Source: Phycisphaerae bacterium
GTDB lineage: Bacteria; Planctomycetota; Phycisphaerae; UBA1845
Length of the DNA: 64,000 nucleotides
Assembly (NCBI GenBank): GCA_029260015.1
Contig: JAJDEB010000002.1
Location: 124,001 to 188,000, forward strand
Direction of reading: 5' to 3'
The translations under genes were made by a program, and so were the position numbers. Each line of letters starts with the position of its first letter. The first letter of the stretch is position 1. Below the pieces are notes generated by a model. It saw only the letters and a program-made list of their open reading frames with translations, had not been told where the DNA came from and ran no database searches. Shown here piece after piece: positions 54,060-63,555 of this stretch.

Positions 54060-54563
54060 CTAAGCCAATGACTCGGGGTCCAGATATGCCTTGATGGGTA
54101 GCTCAAAGACGACTTCGTCGCGGACGGCGATGCCTTCGAACCCGACCGTGGGGATTTCGGGCTTGGCTTTGCGGGCTTCGTCCACCACGCCCAAGTTGAC
54201 GGCTGTCATGCGGAATCCGAGCTTTTGATAGAACGCCAGCGCTTTGATGTTATCGTTGGTCGTCGTCAGCCAGATGCGGTTGATGTTGCGCTTGCGAGCA
54301 TCTTCGATGGCCATCAACATCAGCGACGATCCGATGCGTTCGCCTTCCAGCATACTATTGAGGGTGAGCACTTCGAGGGCTTCGTCCTGGTAGGCCATCG
54401 TCAGCAAGCCGGCGATTTGCCCGTCGCGCCATTCGATGAAGCCCTCTTGCTCATGCGGGTAGTAGGCCTTGCCCTGGCTCATCACCTTCTTGCTTCGCCA
54501 GTGCTTTTCGATGAAGTCGGCGATGGCTTGGCGGTCTTCGTTTTGGATCGGGCGACGCGACAT
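54060..54563 (-). CDS. GNAT-family N-acetyltransferase
   Basis: 167 residues, start trimmed to MSRRPIQNEDRQA. The acetyl-CoA site is GERIGSSLMLMAIEDARKRNINRIWLTTTNDNIKALAFYQKLGFRM, a clear GNAT motif A and B. The substrate is unknown. The C-terminus (EVVFELPIKAYLDPESLA) is longer than the basic fold. Confidence 0.9.
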   Translation of the reverse strand: MSRRPIQNEDRQAIADFIEKHWRSKKVMSQGKAYYPHEQEGFIEWRDGQIAGLLTMAYQDEALEVLTLNSMLEGERIGSSLMLMAIEDARKRNINRIWLTTTNDNIKALAFYQKLGFRMTAVNLGVVDEARKAKPEIPTVGFEGIAVRDEVVFELPIKAYLDPESLA

Positions 54564-54742
54564 ATCTCTATAATACACCGCACATGCGAGAATTGACCAC
54601 AATCGAAACCACCCATCGCCGCTTTCGATGCTGAAAACGGGGGCGAATCCTGGAACTTGTCGCGCGGGCCAGCCGTTTCTAAGATGCCTCGCCGCCTGCG
54701 ATGGGCTGCCTGTAAACCCAACTGACCTAAGGAACCACCCCC

Positions 54743-55504
54743 ATGAGCGATACGCTGGACATCATCTTTACGGCCCCGCACCCGGACGATTTGGAAATTG
54801 GCATGGGGGGCACGATCGCCAAGTGCGTCAAAGACGGCTACCGCGTGGGAATGATCCACATGACCACCGGCGAACCCACGCCGCGCGGAACCCTTGAAAC
54901 GCGAAACGCCGAAACGCAAGCAGCCGCAAGCGTGCTTGGAGTGGCTGTCTGCGAGACGCTCGACATGCCCAACCGTGTGCTGATGGATTGTCCGGAGAAT
55001 CGTTTCAAGTTGGCGACGGTTTTGCGCCGCTACAAACCGCGCGTTCTCGTCGCGATGGCTGGCAGAACTGTCTCCGCATCACCCGATCATTACCAGGCGC
55101 AACTCATCACAGAAGCGGCGCGTTTCTATTCTCAGCTTACCAAGTGGGACGAACGTTTCGACGGTACAGCCCCGCACCGCATGGACCATTTGATGTATCG
55201 CGTGGTCCCAACGGCTGCTGAAGCTCCGTCATTTCCGACGAAGATCGTCGTCGATATCAGTGAGACTTTCGAGAAGAAGATGGAAGCCGTCCGATGCTAC
55301 AAATCGCAATTCGATGAAAAGCGTGTCCTCGGCGTCGAACATTACATTCGCAGCTATGCCGGAGTTGAAGGAGCATCGATCGGCGTGAAGTACGGCGAAT
55401 CGTACTACTTACCGCGACCGCTAGGGGTGGCTGACCCGATCGCGACTTTGGGCGACTGGCAAGTTCCGCCGCCATTTGACCCGCAAAATCCGCCGCGCCA
55501 GTAG
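54743..55504 (+). CDS. PIG-L family deacetylase, BshB1-like
   Basis: 253 residues. The zinc site reads FTAPHPDDLEIGMGG (residues 9-23), with SPDHYQAQLITEAARF and C-terminal FDEKRVLGVEHYIRSYAGVEGASIGVKYGESY. The overall pattern is that of BshB1, the N-acetylglucosaminyl-malate deacetylase of bacillithiol synthesis, though other PIG-L enzymes act on related sugars. No bshA or bshC is in the window. It may relate to the DinB-like protein at 21.6 kb (DinB/YfiT proteins include bacillithiol transferases); this is speculative. Confidence 0.85.
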   Translation: MSDTLDIIFTAPHPDDLEIGMGGTIAKCVKDGYRVGMIHMTTGEPTPRGTLETRNAETQAAASVLGVAVCETLDMPNRVLMDCPENRFKLATVLRRYKPRVLVAMAGRTVSASPDHYQAQLITEAARFYSQLTKWDERFDGTAPHRMDHLMYRVVPTAAEAPSFPTKIVVDISETFEKKMEAVRCYKSQFDEKRVLGVEHYIRSYAGVEGASIGVKYGESYYLPRPLGVADPIATLGDWQVPPPFDPQNPPRQ

Positions 55505-55608
55505 CGCCATCGCCGCCTTCGGCAATTCCTGCGCGATGTGGTTCTCAATTTGCGCCTCCGAAAGACCGATAACACCGGGATATACCATTATCTGCCGGAG
55601 GCGTATCT

Positions 55609-56229
55609 GTGAATGTGTACATCGATGACGTGGAAGCCAACATCTCTACTAATGCGGAACAAGTGCTCGACGATGTTCTGCAAGCTGCCCGCGAGCAAGT
55701 CAATGAAGCCGGTCGGATGATCGTCGGACTCATTTGCGATGGCATCAATGTCGCCGATGAAGAGTTGGCTGAGACGCTTCAGAAACCGCAGTCCGATTTT
55801 CAGCGCGTTGATCTTCAGTCTGCCGACCCGGTGGAACTGGTGCGCGAAGCGCTCGCACAAGCCGAGCAACTTCTTGACGAAACCGCGCGCAGCGCCAAGG
55901 GGATCGTTGAACAATTGACCTGCGGAAACACGGCTGAAGCGATGCCAATTCTCTCATCGTGTTGCCAGGCGTGGCTGGAGATTCATGGCGGGGTAGCCAA
56001 CGCGATGAACGCACTGAGGATAGATCCCAACACGATGGATGTGGGCGGTAAGCCAATCGTCGAAGTGCTGGGCGAACCGATTCGGGTGTTGAATGATATC
56101 AAAGAGGCTGTGACCGCTCGCGATTTTGTTTTACTCTCGGATATTTTGAGTTACGAGTTTGAAGAAACGGCTGAGGCTTGGCGGAGTATTATTGAGGCGA
56201 TTCGGCAGTATACAGTTGCTGAAGAGTAG
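55609..56229 (+). CDS. Hypothetical helical protein
   Basis: 206 residues from a GTG with GGAGG eight bases upstream. Long amphipathic helices without signal peptide: VEANISTNAEQVLDDVLQAAREQVNEAG, VELVREALAQAEQLLDETARSAKG. The Cys pair in SSCCQAWLEIHG is its only notable motif. I do not recognise a family. Ends 20 bases before a hairpin repeat that separates it from the convergent oxidoreductase gene. Confidence 0.7.
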   Translation: MNVYIDDVEANISTNAEQVLDDVLQAAREQVNEAGRMIVGLICDGINVADEELAETLQKPQSDFQRVDLQSADPVELVREALAQAEQLLDETARSAKGIVEQLTCGNTAEAMPILSSCCQAWLEIHGGVANAMNALRIDPNTMDVGGKPIVEVLGEPIRVLNDIKEAVTARDFVLLSDILSYEFEETAEAWRSIIEAIRQYTVAEE

Positions 56230-56249
56230 GCTGATTCTCGAACATTTTG

Positions 56250-56280
56250 TCAGTCCCCCACCCTGAAGGGCGGGGTACCC
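56250..56280 (-). repeat. Dispersed GGGTGCCCC-type hairpin repeat, solo copy
   Basis: On the minus strand it reads GGGTACCCCGCCC, TTCA, GGGTGGGG, GACTGA, so one base differs from the copies at 15949 and 28984. It lies exactly between two convergent genes and could end transcription from both. Confidence 0.85.
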
Positions 56281-56290
56281 GATATCAATT

Positions 56291-58321
56291 TTATCCTTTG
56301 TTTTCTGGCGTTCCCACCGATTCTAGCAGCAACTCAGCAATGTCTTGCTGGCTTACCTTTTCGTTGTCATGGGCGGCTAATCCGTCGGTTAGCATTCGCA
56401 TGCAGAACGGGCAGGCGCTGGCGATTTTGTCGGCACCGGTTTCGGTGAGCTGGCGCGTGCGGGCCACGTTGACGCGCTCGGTGCCTTCCTCTTCCTCTTT
56501 GAAAAATTGTGCGCCGCCGGCACCGCAACACATGCCGCGGTCGCGTGTCTCTGTTGGTTCCAAAACGGTCAAGCCGGGTATGCTCTTGAGCACTTCGCGC
56601 GGTGCGTCGTAGATTTCATTGTAGCGCCCAAGGTAACACGAATCGTGGTAAACGACGCTTGAATTGATTGGTTGCGTTGGCTTGAGTAAGCCGTCGCGAA
56701 TCAGTCGCGCGAGCAGGTCGGTGTGGTGAACGACTTCGTAGTGCCCGTCAAAGTCGGGGTACTCGTTCTTGAACGTGTTGAAACAGTGCGGGCAAATGGC
56801 GATGATCTTGCGGACGTTGTGTGCAGAGAATACTTCGACGTTGGACTGCGCAAGAATTTGAAACAGGAATTCGTTGCCGGCGCGTCGGGCTGGATCGCCG
56901 GTGCAGGTTTCCTCGCCGCCAAGAACCGCAAATTCAACGCCGGCACGGTTGAGCAATTGTGAGACGGCGCGGGCTGTTTTGCGGGCTTTTTCGTCGAATG
57001 CGGGCCCGCACCCTACCCATAGTAGCCATTCCGCGTTGGGCTTGTCGGTCAGGCGTGGCACGTCCAAACCTTCCATCCATTCGGTGCGCTGCTGAGCAGG
57101 AAGCCCCCACGGGTTTCCGTTGTTTTCGAGTCCGCGAAAAGCGGTGGCGAGGTCTTGCGGAAACTCACCCTTTTCTTGAACGAGATAGCGGCGCAGGTCT
57201 ACGAACTTGTCGACGTAACTGATCATCACCGGGCATTCCTGCTCGCACGCGCGGCAAGTGGTGCAGGCCCAAAGGACGTCGGGGTTAATGACCGGCCCGA
57301 CGAGGTCGATCGGTTCGTGGGCGCTTTTGTCTTTCTTGACGAATTCATCCTGCCGCTCATAAAGATTGTTGCGCAGATCGACGGTGAACTGTTTGGGTGA
57401 AAGTAATTTGCCTGTGTTAGCGGCAGGGCAGAAATCGGTGCAACGACCACACTCTGTGCAGGTGTATAAGTCGAGCGCGGCTTTCCAGCCGAGTTGATCG
57501 ATGCGGGCGACGCCAAGCGTTTCTTCGCGCTCGACCTTGCCCTCCAAATCTTCGATGGGGGCAAGCCGTCCTGGCGGATCTAGGCTGCGCAGGTAGACAT
57601 TGGGGATAGCGGTAATAATGTGAAAGTGCTTGGAATATGGCAGAATATTCAAGAATACCAGCACAAGCACCGCATGCGTCCAGAATCCGGCGTGGCGTAT
57701 CGTGTTGAGAATCCCGTCTGAGAGATTCATTGGCGACAAGGCTGAAGCGACAACAGAACCAGCCGGTTCCCAAATGTTGAAGCGGGTGGCGTTCTGTGTT
57801 TCTGCAGTAGTGCTATGGCGCAGGATGTCGGCGGCGTCGTAGAGAATGTCAGAAACCATCATCGTGAGAATGATGCCGAGGATGACCAGCGCTTCGGTGC
57901 TAAGCGTCATGCGCCCGAGTTTCTTGATGACGCGAAAGTAAACGAACACGCACGTACCGAGTATCACCAAGATGGCAAAAACATCTTTGAATAGTGAATA
58001 GATGTTGCCCAGCGGCTGACCGACGCCGAGAATCCAAAGGTTGAACTGCTGATCGAATCCGCGCCCCCAGAGAATCAGCGAGCGCAGCAGCAACACACAA
58101 AACCCCGAAAAAATAAGCATGTGCGCCGCGCCGGCCAATGGGTATCGACGCATTTTTTCCTGGGCGAAAGCATAGCGAAATGTGCCAGCCAACCGCTTTC
58201 CAATCTGATCGAAACGGTAGGGGCCACCGCCTACGGTCATCAGTCGCCAGCGACAGGAAGCGGACCACGCAAAAACTCCAAACCCGAGCAGCAAAACCAG
58301 CGACATGATCCAGGGATTCAA
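56291..58321 (-). CDS. Membrane-bound Fe-S oxidoreductase (HdrD/DsrK-like, DUF224)
   Basis: 676 residues. Six transmembrane helices occupy residues 1-250, with His residues fit for heme b as in NarI/DsrM-type subunits (AHMLIFSGFCVLLL, HAGFWTHAVLVLVFLNILPYSKHFH). Two [4Fe-4S] ferredoxin motifs follow: CTECGRCTDFCP and CTTCRACEQECP. The C-terminal CCG domains are VGCGPAFDEK..., GGEETCTGDPARR, CPHCFNTF, DSCYLGRYNEIYDAP and RGMCCGAGGAQFF. Proteins of this composition pass electrons between electron-transfer flavoprotein or other donors and quinone. No Etf gene is here. A single-gene unit convergent to the helical protein. Confidence 0.92.
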   Translation of the reverse strand: MNPWIMSLVLLLGFGVFAWSASCRWRLMTVGGGPYRFDQIGKRLAGTFRYAFAQEKMRRYPLAGAAHMLIFSGFCVLLLRSLILWGRGFDQQFNLWILGVGQPLGNIYSLFKDVFAILVILGTCVFVYFRVIKKLGRMTLSTEALVILGIILTMMVSDILYDAADILRHSTTAETQNATRFNIWEPAGSVVASALSPMNLSDGILNTIRHAGFWTHAVLVLVFLNILPYSKHFHIITAIPNVYLRSLDPPGRLAPIEDLEGKVEREETLGVARIDQLGWKAALDLYTCTECGRCTDFCPAANTGKLLSPKQFTVDLRNNLYERQDEFVKKDKSAHEPIDLVGPVINPDVLWACTTCRACEQECPVMISYVDKFVDLRRYLVQEKGEFPQDLATAFRGLENNGNPWGLPAQQRTEWMEGLDVPRLTDKPNAEWLLWVGCGPAFDEKARKTARAVSQLLNRAGVEFAVLGGEETCTGDPARRAGNEFLFQILAQSNVEVFSAHNVRKIIAICPHCFNTFKNEYPDFDGHYEVVHHTDLLARLIRDGLLKPTQPINSSVVYHDSCYLGRYNEIYDAPREVLKSIPGLTVLEPTETRDRGMCCGAGGAQFFKEEEEGTERVNVARTRQLTETGADKIASACPFCMRMLTDGLAAHDNEKVSQQDIAELLLESVGTPENKG

Positions 58322-58809
58322 GGGTGCGGGCCTCCGGTTGATTGGACTTCAATGTAGGGCGCGAGGATTTCGATGACCGCATTTGTGTGGCCAAGCAGCG
58401 CTCGCGCCAAGTCGCTGGCATGATAACGCAACTGGCCGATGATGTGCAGATAGTGAATTCGCCGCCGTCCACCTGTGGGGAGGCGACGGGTACAGTCAAG
58501 GGAGACTGTGGCTATAGACCAGTACCAGTCACCGAAAACAGTCCAGCGAAGAATACAGCAAGGATCGCGAACAGAATTGAGAATATCGTCATGGCTTTCA
58601 AATGCTCCGTTTTATGGTTAAAGAACTTAGGATCAAATCGGCCAACATCCGGATTTTCGCGGGGCCAATTTCAGCTCGCAAGCTAATTCCCAAATGGCCT
58701 TGTTTGGGTGCAAAGTGGGCTTCTATGTTCTCTTGACGATTTCGGGGCGGTTGGATAGGGTTTCACATCCTTCGGGCGGGCGGTTTCAGTTCGCCCGAAG
58801 TGCTATTTC
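58322..58809. other. Spacer upstream of the Fe-S oxidoreductase
   Basis: 488 bases between the oxidoreductase start and tRNA-Glu. It contains a possible 26-residue membrane peptide (58512-58592) and, in another minus frame, an unstarted open stretch of about 94 codons ending at 58324, with phrases like RIHYLHIIGQLRYHASDLARALLGH. The latter looks protein-like but has no start codon in a useful place; a decayed gene is possible. Confidence 0.4.
58512..58592 (-). CDS. Possible 26-residue membrane peptide
   Basis: An ATG (58592) opens a 26-codon frame beginning MTIFSILFAILAVFFAGLF, a single hydrophobic helix with few charges. GGAG lies about 14 bases upstream, a little far. The composition suggests a small membrane protein, but such frames arise by chance, and there is no conserved neighbour to support it. 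Confidence 0.25.
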   Translation of the reverse strand: MTIFSILFAILAVFFAGLFSVTGTGL

Positions 58810-58882
58810 GGCCCCTTCGTCTAGAGGCCTAGGACACCGGCTTTTCATGCCGGCAACACGGGTTCGACTCCCGTAGGGGTCA
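58810..58882 (+). tRNA. tRNA-Glu (anticodon TTC)
   Basis: 73 nucleotides. Acceptor GGCCCCT pairs with AGGGGTC (one G-T pair). D-arm GTCTAGAGGCCTAGGAC, anticodon stem CCGGC/GCCGG framing loop TTTTCAT (anticodon TTC), T-arm ACGGGTTCGACTCCCGT. CCA is not encoded. Confidence 0.96.
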
Positions 58883-59056
58883 TTTCATTCGCTCTTCAAT
58901 CGCCGGTTGGCCGCCCTCGGGCTGGTCGATTCCGGTGGTTGCAGAGGTATTGGTTCAGACGGGGCCTGGCTTGTTGGGGCTCCTTTTTTGCGTTTGGGCC
59001 TGCCAGATTCGATGGGCGCCACCGTTCGATTGGCGCAAATGGGAGGAGTCGTCCCG

Positions 59057-60778
59057 ATGGTCAAAGAGCTGGCCGGTGCATTCGAGCGCATCGCCGATCT
59101 GCTTGAGATTTCGGGGAGCGACACGTTTCGCAGCAACTCATACCGGCGCGTCTCGCGCATCCTTAAGAACCTCACCGACGATATCGTCGCCCTCAGAGAA
59201 GCCAACGTCATCGCCGAGATTCCGGGCATCGGCAAGAGTACGGCTGCCAAAATCGAAGAGTACCTCGAAACCGGCAAGATCAAGATGCTCGAGGATCTCA
59301 AGAAAAAGCTTCCGGCAGGGTTGCCTGACCTGCTTCGCATTCCGGGTCTGGGTCCAAAGAAGATTGCGATGTTCTACCGCGAACTCGACGTTAAGAACTT
59401 CGATGACCTATCGGCTGCCATCGAAGACGGAACGCTCGCACAGCTTGATGGCATGGGGGCAAAGAGCGTTCAAAAAATCGCCGACGGTATCGCGTTCTTG
59501 AAAACATCCTCGGGCAGAACGCCGTTCGGTTTGGCACTACCGGTGGCAGAAGAGTTAGCCGACTACCTGCGCGAATTTGGCCCCATCGAACAAATCGAAA
59601 TTGCGGGTTCGCTTCGACGCGGATGCGAAACGATCGGCGATATCGATTTGCTCTGCGCGCATGACGAAGGCGAAGCGCTCATCAAACATTTTGTGGCGTA
59701 TCCGTCGGTGACGCGGGTGTTGGCGTCAGGGGAAACGAAAGGTTCAATCACGATTCCGGTGCGTAGCGAGCGTGAGATACAAGTGGACCTGCGCGTCGTG
59801 CCAAGTGAATCGTTCGGTGCGGCCCTCCAATACTTTACGGGTTCGCTGGATCACAACGTGCATCTTCGCGGATTGGCCCAAAAGAAGAGCCTAAAGCTAA
59901 ACGAATGGGGATTATTTTCGGGTGAGGAATCCGTCGCAGGTGCAGAAGAATCAAGCATTTACGAAAAGCTGGGCGTCGCGTACGTTCCGCCGGAATTGCG
60001 GGAGAATCGCGGGGAGTTCGATCCGGATTTGAAGGTTGATGAGCTCATCGAGATTGACCACTTGCGCGGTGATTTGCACATGCACACCACCGCGTCTGAT
60101 GGCAAGAACTCCATTGAAGAGATGGCCGCAGCGGCGAAGAAGCTCGGCTACAAATACATTGCGATCAGCGACCACAGCAAGAGCAGCGTTATCGCCAATG
60201 GCTTGTCGGTCGAACGCATGTGGGAACATATCGAGACCATCCACGAAGCCGACAAGAATATCGACGGCATCAAAATATTCGCGGCATGCGAGTGCGATAT
60301 CCTGCCAGATGCGACGCTCGATTATCCGGACGACGTGTTAGCCGCCTGCGACCTTGTCGTTGCCAGCGTTCATTTCGCGATGACCCGCAAGAAGCCAAGC
60401 CCGACTGAGCGAACAATCGCCGCGATCGAAAATCCTTACGTCACGATCATCGGACATCCGACCGGGCGATTGATTCACAAACGCCCAGCGATGGACATCG
60501 ACATTCCCGCGATCGTTGAAGCGGCTGCCAAGAACAATACGGCGCTGGAAGTCAATTCATCTTGGCAGCGATTGGACCTTAAAGACACGCACGTCAGGAT
60601 GGCTGTCGATGCTGGCGTGAAGATTGCGATCGATACGGACGCTCACAGCACCGATGATCTGTCGCGCAGGCACTATGGGGTTCGGACTGCACGGCGCGGT
60701 TTCGTCCGAAAACAAGACGTGATTAATACACTACCGCTCGCCAAACTGACGAAGTGGCTGACGCAATCGCGGGAATAG
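59057..60778 (+). CDS. polX: DNA polymerase/3'-5' exonuclease PolX
   Basis: 573 residues, the standard PolX length, from the ATG with GGGAGGAG; the ORF-track start is 50 residues too early and runs toward the tRNA. An N-terminal HhH-containing polymerase beta core (IPGIGKSTAAKIEEYL, RIPGLGPKKIAMFY) leads to the nucleotidyltransferase motif GSLRRGCETIGDIDLL with IQVDLRV as third carboxylate. The C-terminal PHP exonuclease begins LHMHTTASDGKNS and carries DHSK, ACECDIL, GHPTGR and DTDAHST metal-site motifs. Base-excision-repair gap filling is the accepted role. Confidence 0.96.
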   Translation: MVKELAGAFERIADLLEISGSDTFRSNSYRRVSRILKNLTDDIVALREANVIAEIPGIGKSTAAKIEEYLETGKIKMLEDLKKKLPAGLPDLLRIPGLGPKKIAMFYRELDVKNFDDLSAAIEDGTLAQLDGMGAKSVQKIADGIAFLKTSSGRTPFGLALPVAEELADYLREFGPIEQIEIAGSLRRGCETIGDIDLLCAHDEGEALIKHFVAYPSVTRVLASGETKGSITIPVRSEREIQVDLRVVPSESFGAALQYFTGSLDHNVHLRGLAQKKSLKLNEWGLFSGEESVAGAEESSIYEKLGVAYVPPELRENRGEFDPDLKVDELIEIDHLRGDLHMHTTASDGKNSIEEMAAAAKKLGYKYIAISDHSKSSVIANGLSVERMWEHIETIHEADKNIDGIKIFAACECDILPDATLDYPDDVLAACDLVVASVHFAMTRKKPSPTERTIAAIENPYVTIIGHPTGRLIHKRPAMDIDIPAIVEAAAKNNTALEVNSSWQRLDLKDTHVRMAVDAGVKIAIDTDAHSTDDLSRRHYGVRTARRGFVRKQDVINTLPLAKLTKWLTQSRE

Positions 60779-61113
60779 AAGTCGCTCCAAAATCCCCATA
60801 CGACTTTGTTACTTGTCATAAGTCCGAAGATCGCCTTGAATCTTTCCTTTTATCGGAGCCAGACTGCGCTTGGGGCTAGACGCATCACGCATGATGGGAC
60901 ACCATAGCGCCTGTTTGATTCGCCACGACAGGTTTGGCGGTTTAGGAAACGATTTAACCGCCCAAAATTGGCCGATGACTTCGATGGACAAATCACGACG
61001 GATTGTTTGTAACAGACCGGATTGGCCTGGAATCGCTTCTTGCGATCAGGTCGGTGGCTACCTGCCCTGGGTCTGCAATTGCGTCGCATTCTTTTCGTCC
61101 ATCGAGGAACATC
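60779..61113. other. Spacer upstream of the antiporter
   Basis: 335 bases without a gene. The minus-strand frames there lack coding character. The antiporter's ribosome site GAGGAAC ends the region. Confidence 0.4.
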
Positions 61114-62703
61114 ATGAGTACGGGAATGAGTCTAAACGTGCCAGTATCGCCATCGCATCATGGGCCAACCCGACTGGGGTTGCTTGATTGGATCGCCATT
61201 GCAGCGGCGGTCCTGATTCTTGGCTTTCTGATTTATCATCATGTTGCGCCGCACCATGAAACGGCGGCACCGACGCATCATGCGACACCGCTGGCTCATC
61301 CTGATGGACACGCGCCGTCAGTTCCACATGGGCCACCCGAAGGTTATGCGTTGCCACCGCTTTGGGCATGCGCTCCGTTCGTGGCGATCCTTCTATGCAT
61401 CGCACTGCTTCCCTTAATTCCCGCGACTGAACACTGGTGGGAGAGCAACAAAAATCGGCTGGGTGTGTCGTTGGTGTTATCCGCCCTGACGCTTGCTTTC
61501 TATGCACTTGTTCAACCGATGACTTACAACCACGACACGATGCACACCTATTCGGGCGTAAAGAGCATCATCCACATTCTCGAACACGCGGTGCTGATTG
61601 AATACATCCCGTTTATTGTGCTGTTGTTTAGTTTGTATGTAATCAGTGGGGGCATCTCGCTCAAGGGTGACTTGCCTGCCCACCCGGCTACCAACGCCGC
61701 GTTTCTCGGCGTGGGTGGATTGTTGGCCAGCTTCATCGGGACGACGGGGGCAAGCATGCTTCTGATCCGCCCGCTCCTGCAAACCAACTCGGAACGGCGC
61801 TACACCCGCCATACGGTGATTTTCTTTATCTTCCTCGTCAGTAACTGCGGCGGGTTGCTCCTTCCTATTGGTGATCCACCTTTGTTCTTGGGCTATCTAC
61901 GCGGTGTCGAGTTTTTCTGGACGCTGGGGCTGGTCATGCCGTGGCTGCTGGTCAGTGCTTTGATCCTCGCTGTGTACATTGTTTGGGACGTGATCGCCTA
62001 CAAGAAAGAAAAGCCAGCAGACATCAAGACGGACGAAACGCGGGTGACCAAGCTCAAACTCGCGGGCAAGGTCAACTTCTTGTACCTGCTTGGCATCGTC
62101 GCGTGCGTGGCGCTGATCGATCCTTCGAAGGAATTCCTCGGTCTTGGCTTCAAACCGTTCCCGTTCATGCGCGAATTGTGCATGATGGGATTTGTTGGCT
62201 TGTCGCTGTTCTCGACGAGCAAGAAAATCTACCAGGACAACCAGTTCAACTACCACGCGATCCTGGAAGTTGCGGCGCTGTTTATCGGCATCTTCATCTG
62301 CATGCAGGTTCCGATCGAAATCCTCAATGCCAAGGGAGCTGAGCTTGGCCTTAGCAAACCGTGGCACTTCTTCTGGACGACGGGCGGTTTGTCGGCGTTC
62401 CTGGATAATGCCCCGACGTATGTGGTGTTCTTCGAGACGGCGAAAGTGTTACCGGCAGCAGAAGGCGCAGAGATGGTGCAGTTGGGATCGGGTCAAATCG
62501 CAAGTTCGTTATTGGTGGCGATCTCGCTGGGAGCAGTGTTCATGGGCGCATTGTCGTATATCGGTAACGGTCCGAATTTCATGGTCAAGAGCATTGCCGA
62601 GCAGAGCGGTGTGAAGATGCCGTCGTTCTTCGGTTACATGAAGTACAGCTTCGGTGTGCTGATTCCGATTTTCGTGATCGTGATGTTCCTGTTTTTGCTG
62701 TAG
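61114..62703 (+). CDS. NhaD-like sodium:proton antiporter with His-rich loop
   Basis: 529 residues, start at MSTGMSLNV after GAGGAACATC. About 13 transmembrane segments of the ion-transporter superfamily; SFIGTTGASMLLIRPLL, NCGGLLLPIGDPPLFLGYL and GGLSAFLDNAPTYVVFF are the diagnostic re-entrant motifs of NhaD-type antiporters. Unusual: residues 40-80, between the first helix and the next, hold eleven or so His in a Pro/Ala background (HHVAPHHETAAPTHHATPLAHPDGHAP). Such a loop could bind metal or act as a pH sensor, an inference only. Single gene. Confidence 0.9.
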   Translation: MSTGMSLNVPVSPSHHGPTRLGLLDWIAIAAAVLILGFLIYHHVAPHHETAAPTHHATPLAHPDGHAPSVPHGPPEGYALPPLWACAPFVAILLCIALLPLIPATEHWWESNKNRLGVSLVLSALTLAFYALVQPMTYNHDTMHTYSGVKSIIHILEHAVLIEYIPFIVLLFSLYVISGGISLKGDLPAHPATNAAFLGVGGLLASFIGTTGASMLLIRPLLQTNSERRYTRHTVIFFIFLVSNCGGLLLPIGDPPLFLGYLRGVEFFWTLGLVMPWLLVSALILAVYIVWDVIAYKKEKPADIKTDETRVTKLKLAGKVNFLYLLGIVACVALIDPSKEFLGLGFKPFPFMRELCMMGFVGLSLFSTSKKIYQDNQFNYHAILEVAALFIGIFICMQVPIEILNAKGAELGLSKPWHFFWTTGGLSAFLDNAPTYVVFFETAKVLPAAEGAEMVQLGSGQIASSLLVAISLGAVFMGALSYIGNGPNFMVKSIAEQSGVKMPSFFGYMKYSFGVLIPIFVIVMFLFLL

Positions 62704-62730
62704 GCTCAATTCGTAACGACATCAGACAAC

Positions 62731-62774
62731 AGCCCGCGGCACTTGGAGAAATTTTTCAGGCGTCGCGGGCTTTT
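62731..62774 (+). terminator. Terminator between the antiporter and recO
   Basis: AGCCCGCG and CGCGGGCT form an eight-pair stem, separated by 25 bases, followed by TTTC. It lies 28 bases beyond the antiporter stop. The long loop lowers confidence. Confidence 0.55.
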
Positions 62775-62811
62775 CTACGCGCGGGTGGTTTCCACTGTTA
62801 TCATCCGCGTC

Positions 62812-63555
62812 ATGGCCCTGATCAAAGACGACGCGGTGATCCTGCGTCGCCTCGATTATTCTGAAACCTCGCAAGTCCTAGCCGTGTTTACGCGGAACCA
62901 CGGGAAGGTGCGCCTGATCGCCAAAGGCATCAAGCGCTCGACGAAAACCAAGTTTGCGGCTGGCATCGATCTGTTGGATATCGGACATTTGACTTTCTCT
63001 GCGCGCAACGTTCGCCAGGAAGCCTTGGCCACGCTGACGGAGTGGGTTCAGTCGCAAGCGGGGGCTGCGTTGCGAGATGGGCTGGATCGGTTGCTCGCGG
63101 CACAGTACGCGGTGTTTGCAGCCGCCGAACTGACCGAAGATTGGGACCCGCATCCGGAACTATATGACGGCATCAGTCAAACGCTGCGTTCATTGGCGGC
63201 GGGCAGCAGTCCGGTAAGTACGCTTGTGTCATTTCAGCGGTGTCTGCTGCAAGAGATCGGTTCGTTTCCCATTCTCGATCAATGCGTCGGTTGCCAGCGG
63301 CCCATCCAGTCACAGCGTGATCTGTACTTTTCGTCGCTGGATGGCGGGGTGCTGTGTCGCGACTGCGAGAGTGCACGGTCCGAAAAGTACGCAATTAATA
63401 TCGCAACATTAAGATGTATGAGCGCCAGACCAGATTCATCCAACAGTGGTTCGACTGACTCAATCATGCCCGCGTTTCATGTCTTTGACTACCACCTTTC
63501 TCACCTGATGGGCAAACCCAACCCGCTGCTTCGCATGTTGATGTCGGCTTGCTAG
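62812..63555 (+). CDS. recO: DNA repair protein RecO
   Basis: 247 residues, start trimmed to MALIKDDAVILRRLDYSETSQVLAVFTRNHGKVRLIAKGIKR, the standard RecO OB-fold beginning. The zinc motif is CVGCQRPI ... GGVLCRDCES, as in RecO of many bacteria. It loads RecA through RecR at gaps. The family's C-terminal helices are complete (HVFDYHLSHLMGKPNPLLRML). A repeat element follows the stop. Confidence 0.95.
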   Translation: MALIKDDAVILRRLDYSETSQVLAVFTRNHGKVRLIAKGIKRSTKTKFAAGIDLLDIGHLTFSARNVRQEALATLTEWVQSQAGAALRDGLDRLLAAQYAVFAAAELTEDWDPHPELYDGISQTLRSLAAGSSPVSTLVSFQRCLLQEIGSFPILDQCVGCQRPIQSQRDLYFSSLDGGVLCRDCESARSEKYAINIATLRCMSARPDSSNSGSTDSIMPAFHVFDYHLSHLMGKPNPLLRMLMSAC

